Of a stretch of 64,000 nucleotides of DNA, positions 1 to 9,432 are shown one piece after another. Origin of the DNA: Prosthecobacter debontii (lineage in GTDB: Bacteria; Verrucomicrobiota; Verrucomicrobiia; Verrucomicrobiales; Verrucomicrobiaceae); NCBI GenBank assembly GCA_945860295.1, contig CAMAQH010000018.1, positions 20,700 to 84,699 on the forward strand. Direction: 5' to 3'. Numbering within the stretch: position 1 is the first letter of the stretch; every line of letters begins with the position of its first letter. The notes under the pieces were generated by a model. That model did not search any database, was not told where the DNA came from, and worked only from the letters and a program-made list of their open reading frames with translations. The translations under genes were made by a program, and so were the position numbers.

Positions 1-1326
1 CGGATGAGGAGACCATGAAGGGCTCGATGCCCATGTCGAGCAATCGGGAGATGCCGCCGACAGCGTCGTTCGTGTGCAGGGTGGAGAAAACTAAGTGCCC
101 GGTGAGCGCGCCACGGATGGCGATTTCGACGGTTTCTTGGTCGCGCATTTCTCCGACCATGATGACATTCGGATCGCCGCGCAGAATGCTGCGCAGTCCA
201 GCGGCGAAGGTGAGGTCGATCTCGGGCTTCACGGCGATCTGAATGATACCGTCGAGCTTGTTTTCTACCGGATCTTCGATGGTGACGATTCGGCGTTCCT
301 TGGTATTTAACTCCTTCAGCAGGGTGTAAAGCGTGGTGCTCTTGCCTGAGCCGGTCGGGCCGGTGATGAGGATGATGCCGTTTGGCGCGGTAAGTAGTTT
401 GCGGAACTTGGCCTCGGTGTCGGGATCGAGGCCGATGGCTCCCATGTCGAACTTTTTCCGCGTGAGCAAACGCAGCGCGACAGACTCACCATTGACGCTG
501 GGGATGGTGGCGACACGCACGTCGATTGGCTCGCCATCGAGTTCGAGATTGATGCGCCCATCCTGCGGCAGTCGGCGCTCGGCGATGTCGAGATGCGCCA
601 TGATTTTCAAACGCGAGATGAGTGAGTTTTGCAGCACGCGCATGTTCGGCGGCACAGGCACTTCGATGAGCTTGCCATCGACTCGATAACGTATGCGAAG
701 ATCGCGCTCCAGCGGCTCAACATGGATGTCGGTGGCGCGTTCCTTGAGGCCTTCGCGGAAGATTTGATTCACGAAATTCAGCACGGTGGCTTCTTCATCG
801 GCCTCGTCGAGCACGTTGACTTCCTGTTTCAAATCATCGTCCTGATCGGCGCCTTCGCGGCCTTCGAGCAGCTCTTCGAAATTCTCTGCGCCGACGCCAT
901 AACCCTGATGCAGGGCTTCGAGAATGCGGTGACGACTGGCGACCTGCCAATGCACACGTTTGCGAAGTTCCTGTCCCACGGCCTGACGTGCGCTGAGATC
1001 AAAGGGATTGTAGGTGAGCACAGTGGCCTCCATTGCGCTGACGTGAGTCGGATAGATGCGGTGGCGCAGCGCAAGCTTGGCTGGGAAGCGATTGTGTAGG
1101 CCGTCTTGAGCTTCGCCTTCATCTTTGGCAAAAGGCATCTTCAGCACTGTGGCGAGCTGGGTGAAGAAGTTTTCTTCATCGACCACATTGGCGTCTAGCA
1201 GTGCCTCGATCAGTGGCTGGCGTTTATCTCCGGCTTCTTCCAGCGCGTGGCGGAGTCTCGATTGATCACGGCAACCGGCTTGTTTGGCGGCTTGGGAAAG
1301 GACATCTGAAAGCGAGTGGAAAGACA
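1..1326 (-). CDS. GspE/PilB-type secretion or pilus assembly ATPase (3' end cut off)
   Basis: Hexameric ATPase that powers a type II secretion or type IV pilus machine from the cytoplasmic side. Reverse translation from the ATG at 1326 gives 442 residues, and the gene then runs off the left edge. An N-terminal MshEN-like region of about 150 residues precedes the motor domain. The Walker A motif GPTGSGKSTT is encoded near 336-365. An Asp-box (TIEDPVE), the Walker B region (LRGDPNVIMVGEMRD) and the His-box (TGHLVFSTLHTNDA) follow. The zinc-binding CxxC part normally found further on lies outside the window. The sequence alone does not separate GspE from PilB, and no partner pilus gene is visible. 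The family call is very secure; the subtype is not. Confidence 0.93.
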
Positions 1327-1377
1327 TGTGAGAGGGCGTTGTAAAACGCAGGATTACCAGACAAGTTGCGACTAAAC

Positions 1378-1923
1378 TCAGGCGCGGAAAAGATGGGTCA
1401 GTAGCCAGACATAGAGTGCGAATAGTCCAAGCAGTATGCTGATGAGGGCGGCGACGATCAATCCGAGCACGCCGAAGAGCCGCCAGGTGCTGCGTTTGAC
1501 GAGGTCATGCTGCCCGGCCTGCCAGTCCTGAAGGAGCCGTAGATTGCGGGAGTTGGATTTAAAAAAAGCGCTGGCCACGGGGCCGAGTGCGGGGGCGAAA
1601 TCGAAGAGCGTGTTCATCAGTATGTTCCCCGCCATGCGCAGGAGGACGGGCACGCTGACACGACTGCGCACGGCTTCGATTAGGATGATGAGTCCACCGC
1701 CCGAGGCGATGGTACTGCCGAAGCCTGGAATGAGTGAGAGCAGAGGATCGAGTCCGATTTTAAAATCGGTGCCGGGGATGCGCAGCCAGTTGTCCAGCCA
1801 CTTGGCGAGAAACTGCGCCATATCAGATTCTACAGGCTTGCCTTTGGCATCTTTGTGGAAGGTCCGCATTTTGGGCGGGAGGATATCGTCGATGATGATG
1901 TGATCGGCAGGATCAGGTTGCAT
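1378..1923 (-). CDS. DUF4112 membrane protein
   Basis: Protein of 181 residues resembling the DUF4112 family of small bacterial membrane proteins with no known activity. A hydrophilic N-terminus of about 45 residues leads into a conserved stretch with the pattern IGLDPLLSLIPGFG, then a glycine-rich hydrophobic segment (SGGGLIILIEAV). A clear C-terminal membrane helix covers about residues 150-175. The ATG at 1923 is the only sensible start. It is divergent from the helicase gene and lies 51 bases downstream of the start of the secretion ATPase on the same strand, so they are not obviously coupled. Confidence 0.75.
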   Translation of the reverse strand: MQPDPADHIIIDDILPPKMRTFHKDAKGKPVESDMAQFLAKWLDNWLRIPGTDFKIGLDPLLSLIPGFGSTIASGGGLIILIEAVRSRVSVPVLLRMAGNILMNTLFDFAPALGPVASAFFKSNSRNLRLLQDWQAGQHDLVKRSTWRLFGVLGLIVAALISILLGLFALYVWLLTHLFRA

Positions 1924-2085
1924 GTGAAGAGTTTAGATTATCATGTTGCTCTCGCAACTTGTGGTGCGAGAACCAAGTGCTCGACTTTGGTGGGAATGGG
2001 TGAGAGTTGAGAGTTGAGCGTCTAGAAATTAGCGCATTGTTTTTGTCAGCGGATCAGGATTCTTAACCCACTACTTTTTACTTCT

Positions 2086-5000
2086 GTGTCCGACATCGAA
2101 TTCAGCCTCAAGCATCTCATGATCAGCGCCTCGGCGGGATCTGGGAAGACGTATCAATTGGCTCGGCGTTATGCTCACCTACTCACGCTCGGTGCGGAGC
2201 CGGAATGCATTGCTGCGATGACGTTCACGCGCAAGGCGGCGGGGGAGTTCTTCAATCGTATCCTGCGCCGACTGGCGGAACTGGCCGAGAATCCTGAAAG
2301 TGCGTTGGGTTTCTTTAGAGATGTCGAACCGCCTGTGCCGGCGGGCACCGACTATGCGCTGCTGCTTCGGCGCGTGACTCGGCGTCTGCATCGTTTGCGG
2401 CTGGGCACGCTGGACAGTTTTTTTGCTGGTATGACGCGCTGTTTTCCGCTGGAACTCGGATTGCCTGCGGGTGCGCGCGTGATGCAGGAAGATGAGGCTA
2501 AGCAGGCGCTCGATGAAGCGCTGGAAGCACTCTTGGATCATCTTTACTCAAGTGAAGATCGGGCGGCGCTGCATCTGCTGACGGAAGCCTACAAGCAGGC
2601 AACTTTTGGCGCAGGTGAGAAGACGGTTGACGCGACCATGCAGAAGTGGGCGGTGGATGGTGTGATGCGCTGGGAGGACTCAGGGAAGGGGATGTCGAAT
2701 GACGAAAGCCTCAGAGGCTGGGGTGAAATTCGCGCCATCTGGCCAGACGGATTACCTGCGGTCAAAGCCATCGCCGACGTGGTGGCGGAGGTGCGTCAGT
2801 TTTTCATACCGCCGCATGCGCCTGGGCAAACACTGCTGGAAGAAACGCTCCAAGCGGTGCTCGAAACAACGCCCGGAATGACGCTGCCAAAGCGTGTGAA
2901 GGAGTTGTTGGAAAAGCTGGCCGAGCAATGGCCTGAAATTCAAAATGATCGCGGTGAGCTGATGTGGATGCGCAAGAAACTGCCGCTCGATGGCGCGCCA
3001 GCGCGTGCACTGCGCGGACTCGCTGAAGCACTGATGCTGCGTGAGTTTCTGGTGCGTGCTGAGCGCACGCGCGGACTCGCTGCAGTGACGGCGATGCTGG
3101 CGGATCAGTATGCTCAGCGGGTGCGTGCTCGTGGCCGGCTTTCCTTTGCCGATGTGCAGCGACTGCTCGCCAATGCGGTGCGTGAGGACTCGCCCTGGCT
3201 CGGTGGCAGCGGTGATCTCTGGTATCGCATGGATGGGCGGCATGATCATTGGTTGCTCGACGAGTTTCAGGATACCAGCCGCACGCAGTGGCAGGTGATT
3301 GGAGATTTGGTGGATGAAGTAATCCAGGATACTGAGGGCCAACGCAGCTTCTTTGCCGTGGGTGATCCGAAGCAGTCGATCTATCTCTGGCGTCAGGCAG
3401 AGCCGGATTTGTTTGATGACGTATTGCGTGCTTACCCAGAGGCTGGGCCGCGTGGTCTGCATCAGCAGCCGCTGAGTGTGTCATATCGCAGCGCGCCTGC
3501 GGTTTTAGATGCGGTGAATGGTGTGTTTGGAAGCCGGGCAGTCATCGAGTTGCTGCTCCCAGAAGGCAGTCTAAAGGGCTTCTCTTTTCAAGAGCATCTG
3601 GCCAGCCAAAAGGCGCTGGTGGGTCATGCGGCTTTGCTTTCACCGCTCAAGTCCGGGGGCGATGATCAGGAGGGCGCGGTCCATGTGGCTGCGAAGTTGC
3701 TGCGTGAGATGGAACCGCTGAAGCGTGGGCTTTCCTGTGCGGTTTTAGTGCGCCAAAACAATGATGCCACGGAGATGACTGAGCGGCTACGCCATCTCAC
3801 AAGCATGGAGGTGGTGTGTGAATCCCGGCAGCGCCCCTGCACGGACAATGCGGTGACTTTGGCGTTGCTATCCGTGCTGCAACTCGCGGTGCATCCCTCG
3901 GATATGCAGGCTTTAGAGCATTTGAAGATGACGCCTCTATGGCCTGAGTTGACGGCTGATGAAAAGTCGTGGCGGTATCGCATCGCGAATGTGCAGCGTC
4001 TCGTGCAGGAGCAGGGATTCACCGCTTTCATGCAGGAGTGGGTTCCTATCATTCACGCAGCTTTGCCTGAACTGGATGAATTTCACAAACGCCGACTCAC
4101 GCAGATGACCGACATCGCGATGGAGTTTGATTTGACGGGTAGTCGTGATCTGGATGTCTTCATTCGCAATGCGCGTGAGTATCCTCTGCGTGTGCGTGGC
4201 TCACAGAATGCGATCCAAGTCATGACCGTTCATGCGGCGAAAGGGCTGGAGTTTGATGTCGTAATCCTGCCTGATCTGGATGGGGACTCGATGGATAAAC
4301 TGCGTCGAGATGATCTCATGATCAGTCGAGATCGTGAGGGTGTGCGCTGGGTTCTGCAAACACCGCTGCGAGTCTATGCCGAACTCGATGCCACGCTCGG
4401 TACTGAGCTGAAAGAAGCGAAACGGCGCGGTGCTTTCGAGTCGCTTTGTCGTCTCTATGTGGCCATGACTCGCGCCAAGCGTGGCTTGTATTTGATCGCT
4501 GAGCCTGCCGCACAAAAACCATCTGCTATTAAAGAGTCTGTCCTGCTACGATCCACGCTCGGCGCTTCGCCAGTGGCGGGGGACTCGTGGAACATTGAGT
4601 GGGAAACCGGTGATGCGGGCTGGTATCTGGCCGAGCATCGTCAGGCGGAAATACTCCCGCCAGTCATCGCAGTCTCAGCGCCGCTAGGTCCATTGTTGCA
4701 GGAAACACAGCCCATGCCGCGTCGCCGAACTCCCTCGGGTGAGGAGAGTTTTAAGGTCAAAGGCAGTGTGCTCTTCAGTGCAGGCCGCGAGCCTGGCCGC
4801 CGACTCGGCACCCGTGTGCATGAACTTTTTGCCGAAGTCGCTTGGGCTGAGCCTTTGGACACTTTGACGCAGCGCTGGCTAATTAAAGGTCTGCTCACGC
4901 AAGATGATCTCAGCGCCGACTCCAAGACGCCGGAGAGCTTGGCTTTTCGCATGGTGTGCTCCGTGCTTGGATCAAATGTTTTTCAGCAGCCTGGGCCACA

Positions 5001-5298
5001 GACGCAGCTCTGGCGTGAGCGGCCATTCGATCTCGTGATGGATGGTGAATGGGTGTCTGGCATTTTTGATCGTGTGCAGTTGGAGCGTGACTCAAGCGGT
5101 CACTACCTCAGTGCCTGGATCATTGATTTTAAAACCGATGACGTAGACTCAGATGAAGCTCTGGAGGCGAAACTAGCGGGCTATGCGCCACAGATTGCTT
5201 TATATCGCACGGCGATCATGAAGCTGACCGGATTGGCTGCTAATAAGATTCATTGCTCGCTGCTCTTTACCCGTCTGCAGCGGCTGATCGTGATATGA
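2086..5298 (+). CDS. UvrD/RecB-like (AddA-type) helicase-nuclease
   Basis: Superfamily 1 DNA helicase of 1070 residues with a C-terminal nuclease, probably for double-strand break end processing. Visible motifs: Walker A SASAGSGKT (residues 14-22), motif II LLDEFQDT (about 388-395), motif III VGDPKQSIYLWR (about 424), motif IV SYRSAP, motif V MTVHAAKGLEFD (about 711) and motif VI YVAMTRAKR (about 790). A PD-(D/E)XK nuclease follows: RVHELF, GIFDRV (about 990) and IIDFKTD (about 1014). The start is GTG at 2086, and the codons before it do not extend the conserved N-terminus. Family AddA proteins are usually a little longer and are paired with AddB; no AddB gene is adjacent. The helicase-nuclease call is secure; membership of an AddAB or RecBCD-like complex is inferred. 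Confidence 0.88.
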   Translation: MSDIEFSLKHLMISASAGSGKTYQLARRYAHLLTLGAEPECIAAMTFTRKAAGEFFNRILRRLAELAENPESALGFFRDVEPPVPAGTDYALLLRRVTRRLHRLRLGTLDSFFAGMTRCFPLELGLPAGARVMQEDEAKQALDEALEALLDHLYSSEDRAALHLLTEAYKQATFGAGEKTVDATMQKWAVDGVMRWEDSGKGMSNDESLRGWGEIRAIWPDGLPAVKAIADVVAEVRQFFIPPHAPGQTLLEETLQAVLETTPGMTLPKRVKELLEKLAEQWPEIQNDRGELMWMRKKLPLDGAPARALRGLAEALMLREFLVRAERTRGLAAVTAMLADQYAQRVRARGRLSFADVQRLLANAVREDSPWLGGSGDLWYRMDGRHDHWLLDEFQDTSRTQWQVIGDLVDEVIQDTEGQRSFFAVGDPKQSIYLWRQAEPDLFDDVLRAYPEAGPRGLHQQPLSVSYRSAPAVLDAVNGVFGSRAVIELLLPEGSLKGFSFQEHLASQKALVGHAALLSPLKSGGDDQEGAVHVAAKLLREMEPLKRGLSCAVLVRQNNDATEMTERLRHLTSMEVVCESRQRPCTDNAVTLALLSVLQLAVHPSDMQALEHLKMTPLWPELTADEKSWRYRIANVQRLVQEQGFTAFMQEWVPIIHAALPELDEFHKRRLTQMTDIAMEFDLTGSRDLDVFIRNAREYPLRVRGSQNAIQVMTVHAAKGLEFDVVILPDLDGDSMDKLRRDDLMISRDREGVRWVLQTPLRVYAELDATLGTELKEAKRRGAFESLCRLYVAMTRAKRGLYLIAEPAAQKPSAIKESVLLRSTLGASPVAGDSWNIEWETGDAGWYLAEHRQAEILPPVIAVSAPLGPLLQETQPMPRRRTPSGEESFKVKGSVLFSAGREPGRRLGTRVHELFAEVAWAEPLDTLTQRWLIKGLLTQDDLSADSKTPESLAFRMVCSVLGSNVFQQPGPQTQLWRERPFDLVMDGEWVSGIFDRVQLERDSSGHYLSAWIIDFKTDDVDSDEALEAKLAGYAPQIALYRTAIMKLTGLAANKIHCSLLFTRLQRLIVI

Positions 5299-5376
5299 GC
5301 TGGGTCTATCTTAGTCTCAGTCGCCGCAGCAATTCAAATTAACCTCAAAAGAGCTGTGAATAACTCTAGTTTCCGT

Positions 5377-5404
5377 TTGACACCTTGCCTGAGACTTCTA
5401 TTCT
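5377..5404 (+). promoter_or_regulatory. Sigma-70-type promoter of rplM-rpsI
   Basis: A perfect -35 hexamer TTGACA (5377-5382), a 16-base spacer and the -10 hexamer TATTCT (5399-5404, four of six consensus positions). It lies about 60 bases before the rplM start in the gap after the helicase gene. It fits the need for strong expression of a ribosomal protein operon. No transcript data are available. Confidence 0.6.
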
Positions 5405-5464
5405 CGCGACCCTTCTTTTCCCGCGCTCGATGACGTTCATCGAGTGTTACTCACAAAGAACCTT

Positions 5465-5899
5465 ATGAAGACATTCTCTGCCAAAGCCCAAGACATGAAC
5501 CGCCAGTGGTGGATCATTGATGCCAAGGATCAGGTACTCGGCCAAGTCGCCGTGGCTGCTGCTAATCTTATCCGTGGTAAGACTCGGCCAACATTTACCC
5601 CTCATGTTGATACCGGCGATTTCGTTGTGGTGATCAATGCTGAGCAAGTGCTGCTGACTGGTAAGAAAGAACAGCAGAAAGTTTACACCAGCAAGCGAGG
5701 TGGCTACATCGGTAACCAGAAAGTGGAGACCGCTGAAAAAGTTCGTCAACGCCGTCCTGAGTTGCTCGTACATCGCGCTGTGAAAGGCATGGTCCCACAC
5801 AATCGCCTAGGTGATGCGATCGTTACCAAGCTGAAAGTTTATGTGGGTGCAGACCATCCGCATGTAGCTCAGAATCCACAACCTTTCGTTGTCGCTTAA
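5465..5899 (+). CDS. rplM: 50S ribosomal protein L13
   Basis: Large-subunit protein L13 of 144 residues, an early assembly protein that binds 23S rRNA. The start MKTFSAKAQ at 5465 aligns with the normal L13 N-terminus (E. coli MKTFTAK), so the GTG at 5444 that would add seven residues is rejected. Family features include TPHVDTGDFVVVINA, the GGYIGNQK loop, VHRAVKGMVPHN and a LKVYVGADHPH end. The length matches the usual 142-145 residues. rpsI follows after 26 bases, the conserved bacterial rplM-rpsI order. Confidence 0.98.
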   Translation: MKTFSAKAQDMNRQWWIIDAKDQVLGQVAVAAANLIRGKTRPTFTPHVDTGDFVVVINAEQVLLTGKKEQQKVYTSKRGGYIGNQKVETAEKVRQRRPELLVHRAVKGMVPHNRLGDAIVTKLKVYVGADHPHVAQNPQPFVVA

Positions 5900-5925
5900 T
5901 TCCAAGTTTTACCTGATCTAAGTTC

Positions 5926-6328
<403 letters not shown>

Positions 6329-6352
6329 TGGCTGGTTCAAATTGGTTTTTTC

Positions 6353-6386
6353 AAAAAAGCCCCGTCTTCGCAGGCGGGGCTTTTTT
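6353..6386 (+). terminator. Intrinsic terminator of rplM-rpsI
   Basis: Perfect 12-bp inverted repeat AAAAAAGCCCCG / CGGGGCTTTTTT around a 10-base loop. The right arm itself ends in six T residues. It lies directly after rpsI and before the glycosidase-like gene, so it separates the two transcription units. The A-tract on the left arm would also allow it to work in reverse. Confidence 0.9.
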
Positions 6387-6433
6387 GATGCCAAGCTAGA
6401 CCACTTCACCGCAGCTTCTTATTCTATCCATTC

Positions 6434-7717
6434 ATGCGTTTCTTCTTCATCTCCACTTCTCTTCTGCTCGCTGGCTTATCGGTGCTTTCAGCCGCGCCCA
6501 ATGCCGATCCATTTCCGAAGCCGCCCTCGATCAAAGGACTGCAAGTGCAGATGGTGGATGATGCCTTGGCGTTGGGCATTCATCACGCGGGCATCAACAT
6601 TAACATCACGTCACTTTTGGATATTCAAAAGAAACCGGGTAGTCCAACGCGGACGGTGGATGGGCAGGTGTTTAGCTTCAATGAAAGCTACCTAAAGTCC
6701 CTGGATCGGCAGATCAAGCCACTCTCTGATCGCGGCGTGTTGGTCTATGCCATCGTGCTTTCTTATCCGTCCAAAAAAACAGATGTTGATGCGATTGCCA
6801 TTCATCCTGATGCGCGCGCTGATTACAAATACAGCATCGGGGCATTCAACACTAAGATGCCCACCGGACGCGCATGGCTTCGTGCCGTATCTGAAGAAAT
6901 GGCCGAGCGCTGGAGTGGTGCGCATCCTGAGAATGGACGGGTTTGGGGCTGGATCGTCGGTAACGAAGTGAACTCGCACTGGCTCTGGTACAATCTTGGT
7001 CGCAAGCCCATGGCTGAGGCAGTGAATGAATATGAGAAGGCGTTTCGTATCATGCATGACTCAGTGCGCCGAGCTTCTGCGAATGCGCGGCTCTACATTC
7101 CTTTTGACCATCACTGGTCGATCTCGATGAATGGCATCAGCGCTGAAGAAGCTACCCCAGGACGGGATTTTTTAGACGCCTTTGCCAAAAAAGTGCGTGA
7201 GCTGGGGGATCTCGATTGGCATGTTGCCTGGCATCCCTATCCCGAAGATTTGGGCAATCCTCGCGCATGGGCGGACAAGGCCGTAAGCAGTAGTGAAGCG
7301 ACGCCCAAAGTGACCTTTAAGAACTTGGAAGTCCTCAGTCATCATCTCAAACAACCCGAACTTCTGTGGCAGGGGCAGCCACGGCGAATCATTCTTTCTG
7401 AGCAGGGTTTTCACACGCTGCTGAAGCCTGAGGGTGAATCTCTCCAAGCCGCCGCCTATGCCTATGCCTGGGAGAAATGCCAGCGCTTGCCATTGGTGGA
7501 TGCCTTCATTTATCACCGTCATGTGGATCATGCCCAGGAGGGTGGACTGCGCCTTGGACTATGGAGGAATGCACCGAATACGATCTCAGAGCCGCATAGC
7601 AAAAAGCAGATTTGGGATATCTTCTTGAAAGCTGGGACTCCAGCCTGGAAGGAAGCTGCGGCTGCTTTACTGCCAGTCACGGGATTGAAGTCGTGGGACG
7701 AACTAGTAGCGGATTGA
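6434..7717 (+). CDS. Exported DUF5722-type glycoside hydrolase-like protein
   Basis: Protein of 427 residues with an N-terminal signal peptide (MRFFFISTSLLLAGLSVLSA, cut before APNAD). The body resembles the DUF5722 family, which has a TIM-barrel related to clan GH-A glycosidases. Two features support an enzyme: IVGNEVNSHW, where the Glu sits where clan A puts its acid/base, and RIILSEQGFHT, where the Glu would be the nucleophile. HVAWHPYPEDLG is also typical. The substrate cannot be read from the sequence. The rpsI terminator separates it from the ribosomal genes, so it is an independent unit. The PQQ gene that follows is convergent. Confidence 0.75.
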   Translation: MRFFFISTSLLLAGLSVLSAAPNADPFPKPPSIKGLQVQMVDDALALGIHHAGININITSLLDIQKKPGSPTRTVDGQVFSFNESYLKSLDRQIKPLSDRGVLVYAIVLSYPSKKTDVDAIAIHPDARADYKYSIGAFNTKMPTGRAWLRAVSEEMAERWSGAHPENGRVWGWIVGNEVNSHWLWYNLGRKPMAEAVNEYEKAFRIMHDSVRRASANARLYIPFDHHWSISMNGISAEEATPGRDFLDAFAKKVRELGDLDWHVAWHPYPEDLGNPRAWADKAVSSSEATPKVTFKNLEVLSHHLKQPELLWQGQPRRIILSEQGFHTLLKPEGESLQAAAYAYAWEKCQRLPLVDAFIYHRHVDHAQEGGLRLGLWRNAPNTISEPHSKKQIWDIFLKAGTPAWKEAAAALLPVTGLKSWDELVAD

Positions 7718-7791
7718 AGTGGCCCTCTTTAACGAAAAGCGGGCAGGGAATTGATCTCGGCCCGCTAAAGCAAAAGGTGGTATGATACGGT

Positions 7792-9411
7792 TTATGGATT
7801 CACTGGCTTGGCACCTTCTCTGAAGCAGTAGAGATGCGTGTGGGTAGTGATGTAGATGCAGCCATTCGCGGCGACGACGCTGCTGAGGAGAGGGGAGGGG
7901 AACTCGATGGTTTTGATTTCCTTCAGTTCCTTACCTTCAGCGAGGATGAAGAGCTCACCTTCTTCGTTGCCGATCCAGACTTTACCATCAGCGACGAGCG
8001 GGCTGGACCAGATGTGGCCTTTGGTGTCGAACTTCCAATATTCTTTACCGGTCTTGGCATCGAGGCAGAAGACGCGGCCTGTGTAGTCGGCGGTATAGAC
8101 AAGGCCGTCTTTCACGGCAGGCGTTGAGATGGAGCGCTCGATGCCTTTGAAGGTCCAGAGGGCTTTGCCGGAGAGATCGCCGGTCTGTTTTGGGTCGATG
8201 CAGCTCAACATGCCGACGCCTTCGCCGTGCTCGGGGTCCTGTCCGATGTTCACATAAACGAGGCCATCATGGAAGACGGTGGTGCCGATGATTTCGCTTG
8301 GGCCGTCGTATTCGACGTACTTGATGGGTTCACCAGCTGGGCTCTTGCGATACTCAGGTGGGTTGGCGTCGTAACGCCAGAATTCTTTGAGGATGTCAAA
8401 GTCATCTTTCTTTTCAGTCTCGGGGGCCATGGAATAGACCCAGCCGTCGCCTGCGCCAAAGATGATCTGCTGTTTGCCATCGATCAGGCCGAGTGTCGGG
8501 CTGGACCATGAGCAGTGGAGGACTCGCTCGGAAGCGACGTGATCCATTTCACCGAGGAGGGTGCCGTCGTTGGCGTTCAGCATGATGAAGCTAGGAGCCT
8601 GGGGCGAAGGAATGTTAGAGTGCGTCCAGTCCACGCCGTTGCAGGTGGGGGCGAAGAGTTTGTCACCAATGATGAGCGGATAACCAGCGGTGGCGTTGTG
8701 CTGGAAAACACCGAGCTCTTTGTACATATCATACACCCACAGGATGTCGGCATCGGTTTTCCCAGGTTCGACAGGGACGGGTTTGCCGTCTTTGTCCGGG
8801 GCAGCCATGAAGGCGGCCTCATCCTGCATACCTTGGTTGCCATTGGACATGCCGTTGACGTCCATGCAAATGATCTGGCAGCGGTTGCCTGGAACATAGG
8901 CTTTGTCGCCGACGATGGTGGGGCTGGCGCAGACTCCGAGGTATTCCCAGTCGTTCACTTTGCCGGAACCCATCTTCGGGGAAACCATCTGCCATTTGAA
9001 CTGGCCGGTGTATTCATCGAAGACCATGACAATACCGCGGTCGCCGATGTGCTTGTTGTTGCGGGGGGATTCGTTGTTTGTGCCGACATAGACCTGACCG
9101 CTGGCGATCATGGGTGTGCCATAGGTCTGGGAGCCAAGTTTGGCCACCCAGAGGCAGTTTTTGGTGGTGGACAGGTCGATGTCTTCTGCGCCAGGGCCTG
9201 CATTCGCTCCTTCAGCGTTCGGACGGAGACGACCAGCGATCTTCGGCGCGGCTTTGGGGCCGTACTTTTTGCCGGGATCGATTTCCATGGGCAGCCCCTT
9301 TTCAGAAGAGACCATGTTTCGGCTTTGGCCTCCACCCCATTCGGGTAGATCGGCTGCGTGGATGGAAGCGGCACTGAGCAACGCTAGGAGGAAGGTGTTT
9401 GTTGGCTTCAT
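7792..9411 (-). CDS. Exported PQQ-type beta-propeller protein
   Basis: Protein of 539 residues with a signal peptide (cleavage after SIHAA). The rest is a run of WD-like PQQ propeller blades, for example CLWVAKLGSQTYGTPMIASG, GLVYTADYTGRVFCLDAKTG and YWKFDTKGHIWSSPLVADG. Such proteins are either quinoprotein dehydrogenase-like or binding propellers; no catalytic Asp or cysteine-ring signature could be identified, so an enzyme role is not claimed. It lies 21 bases downstream of a second, larger propeller gene on the same strand, so the two are probably co-transcribed and act together outside the cytoplasmic membrane. Confidence 0.82.
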   Translation of the reverse strand: MKPTNTFLLALLSAASIHAADLPEWGGGQSRNMVSSEKGLPMEIDPGKKYGPKAAPKIAGRLRPNAEGANAGPGAEDIDLSTTKNCLWVAKLGSQTYGTPMIASGQVYVGTNNESPRNNKHIGDRGIVMVFDEYTGQFKWQMVSPKMGSGKVNDWEYLGVCASPTIVGDKAYVPGNRCQIICMDVNGMSNGNQGMQDEAAFMAAPDKDGKPVPVEPGKTDADILWVYDMYKELGVFQHNATAGYPLIIGDKLFAPTCNGVDWTHSNIPSPQAPSFIMLNANDGTLLGEMDHVASERVLHCSWSSPTLGLIDGKQQIIFGAGDGWVYSMAPETEKKDDFDILKEFWRYDANPPEYRKSPAGEPIKYVEYDGPSEIIGTTVFHDGLVYVNIGQDPEHGEGVGMLSCIDPKQTGDLSGKALWTFKGIERSISTPAVKDGLVYTADYTGRVFCLDAKTGKEYWKFDTKGHIWSSPLVADGKVWIGNEEGELFILAEGKELKEIKTIEFPSPLLSSVVAANGCIYITTHTHLYCFREGAKPVNP

Positions 9412-9432
9412 TGGAAAAGGCTGGTGTTTAAA

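Noticed and set aside
8515..9348. 277-residue plus-strand ORF inside the propeller gene
   Set aside because: Antisense shadow of a clear PQQ propeller gene; no homology-like pattern in its own frame.
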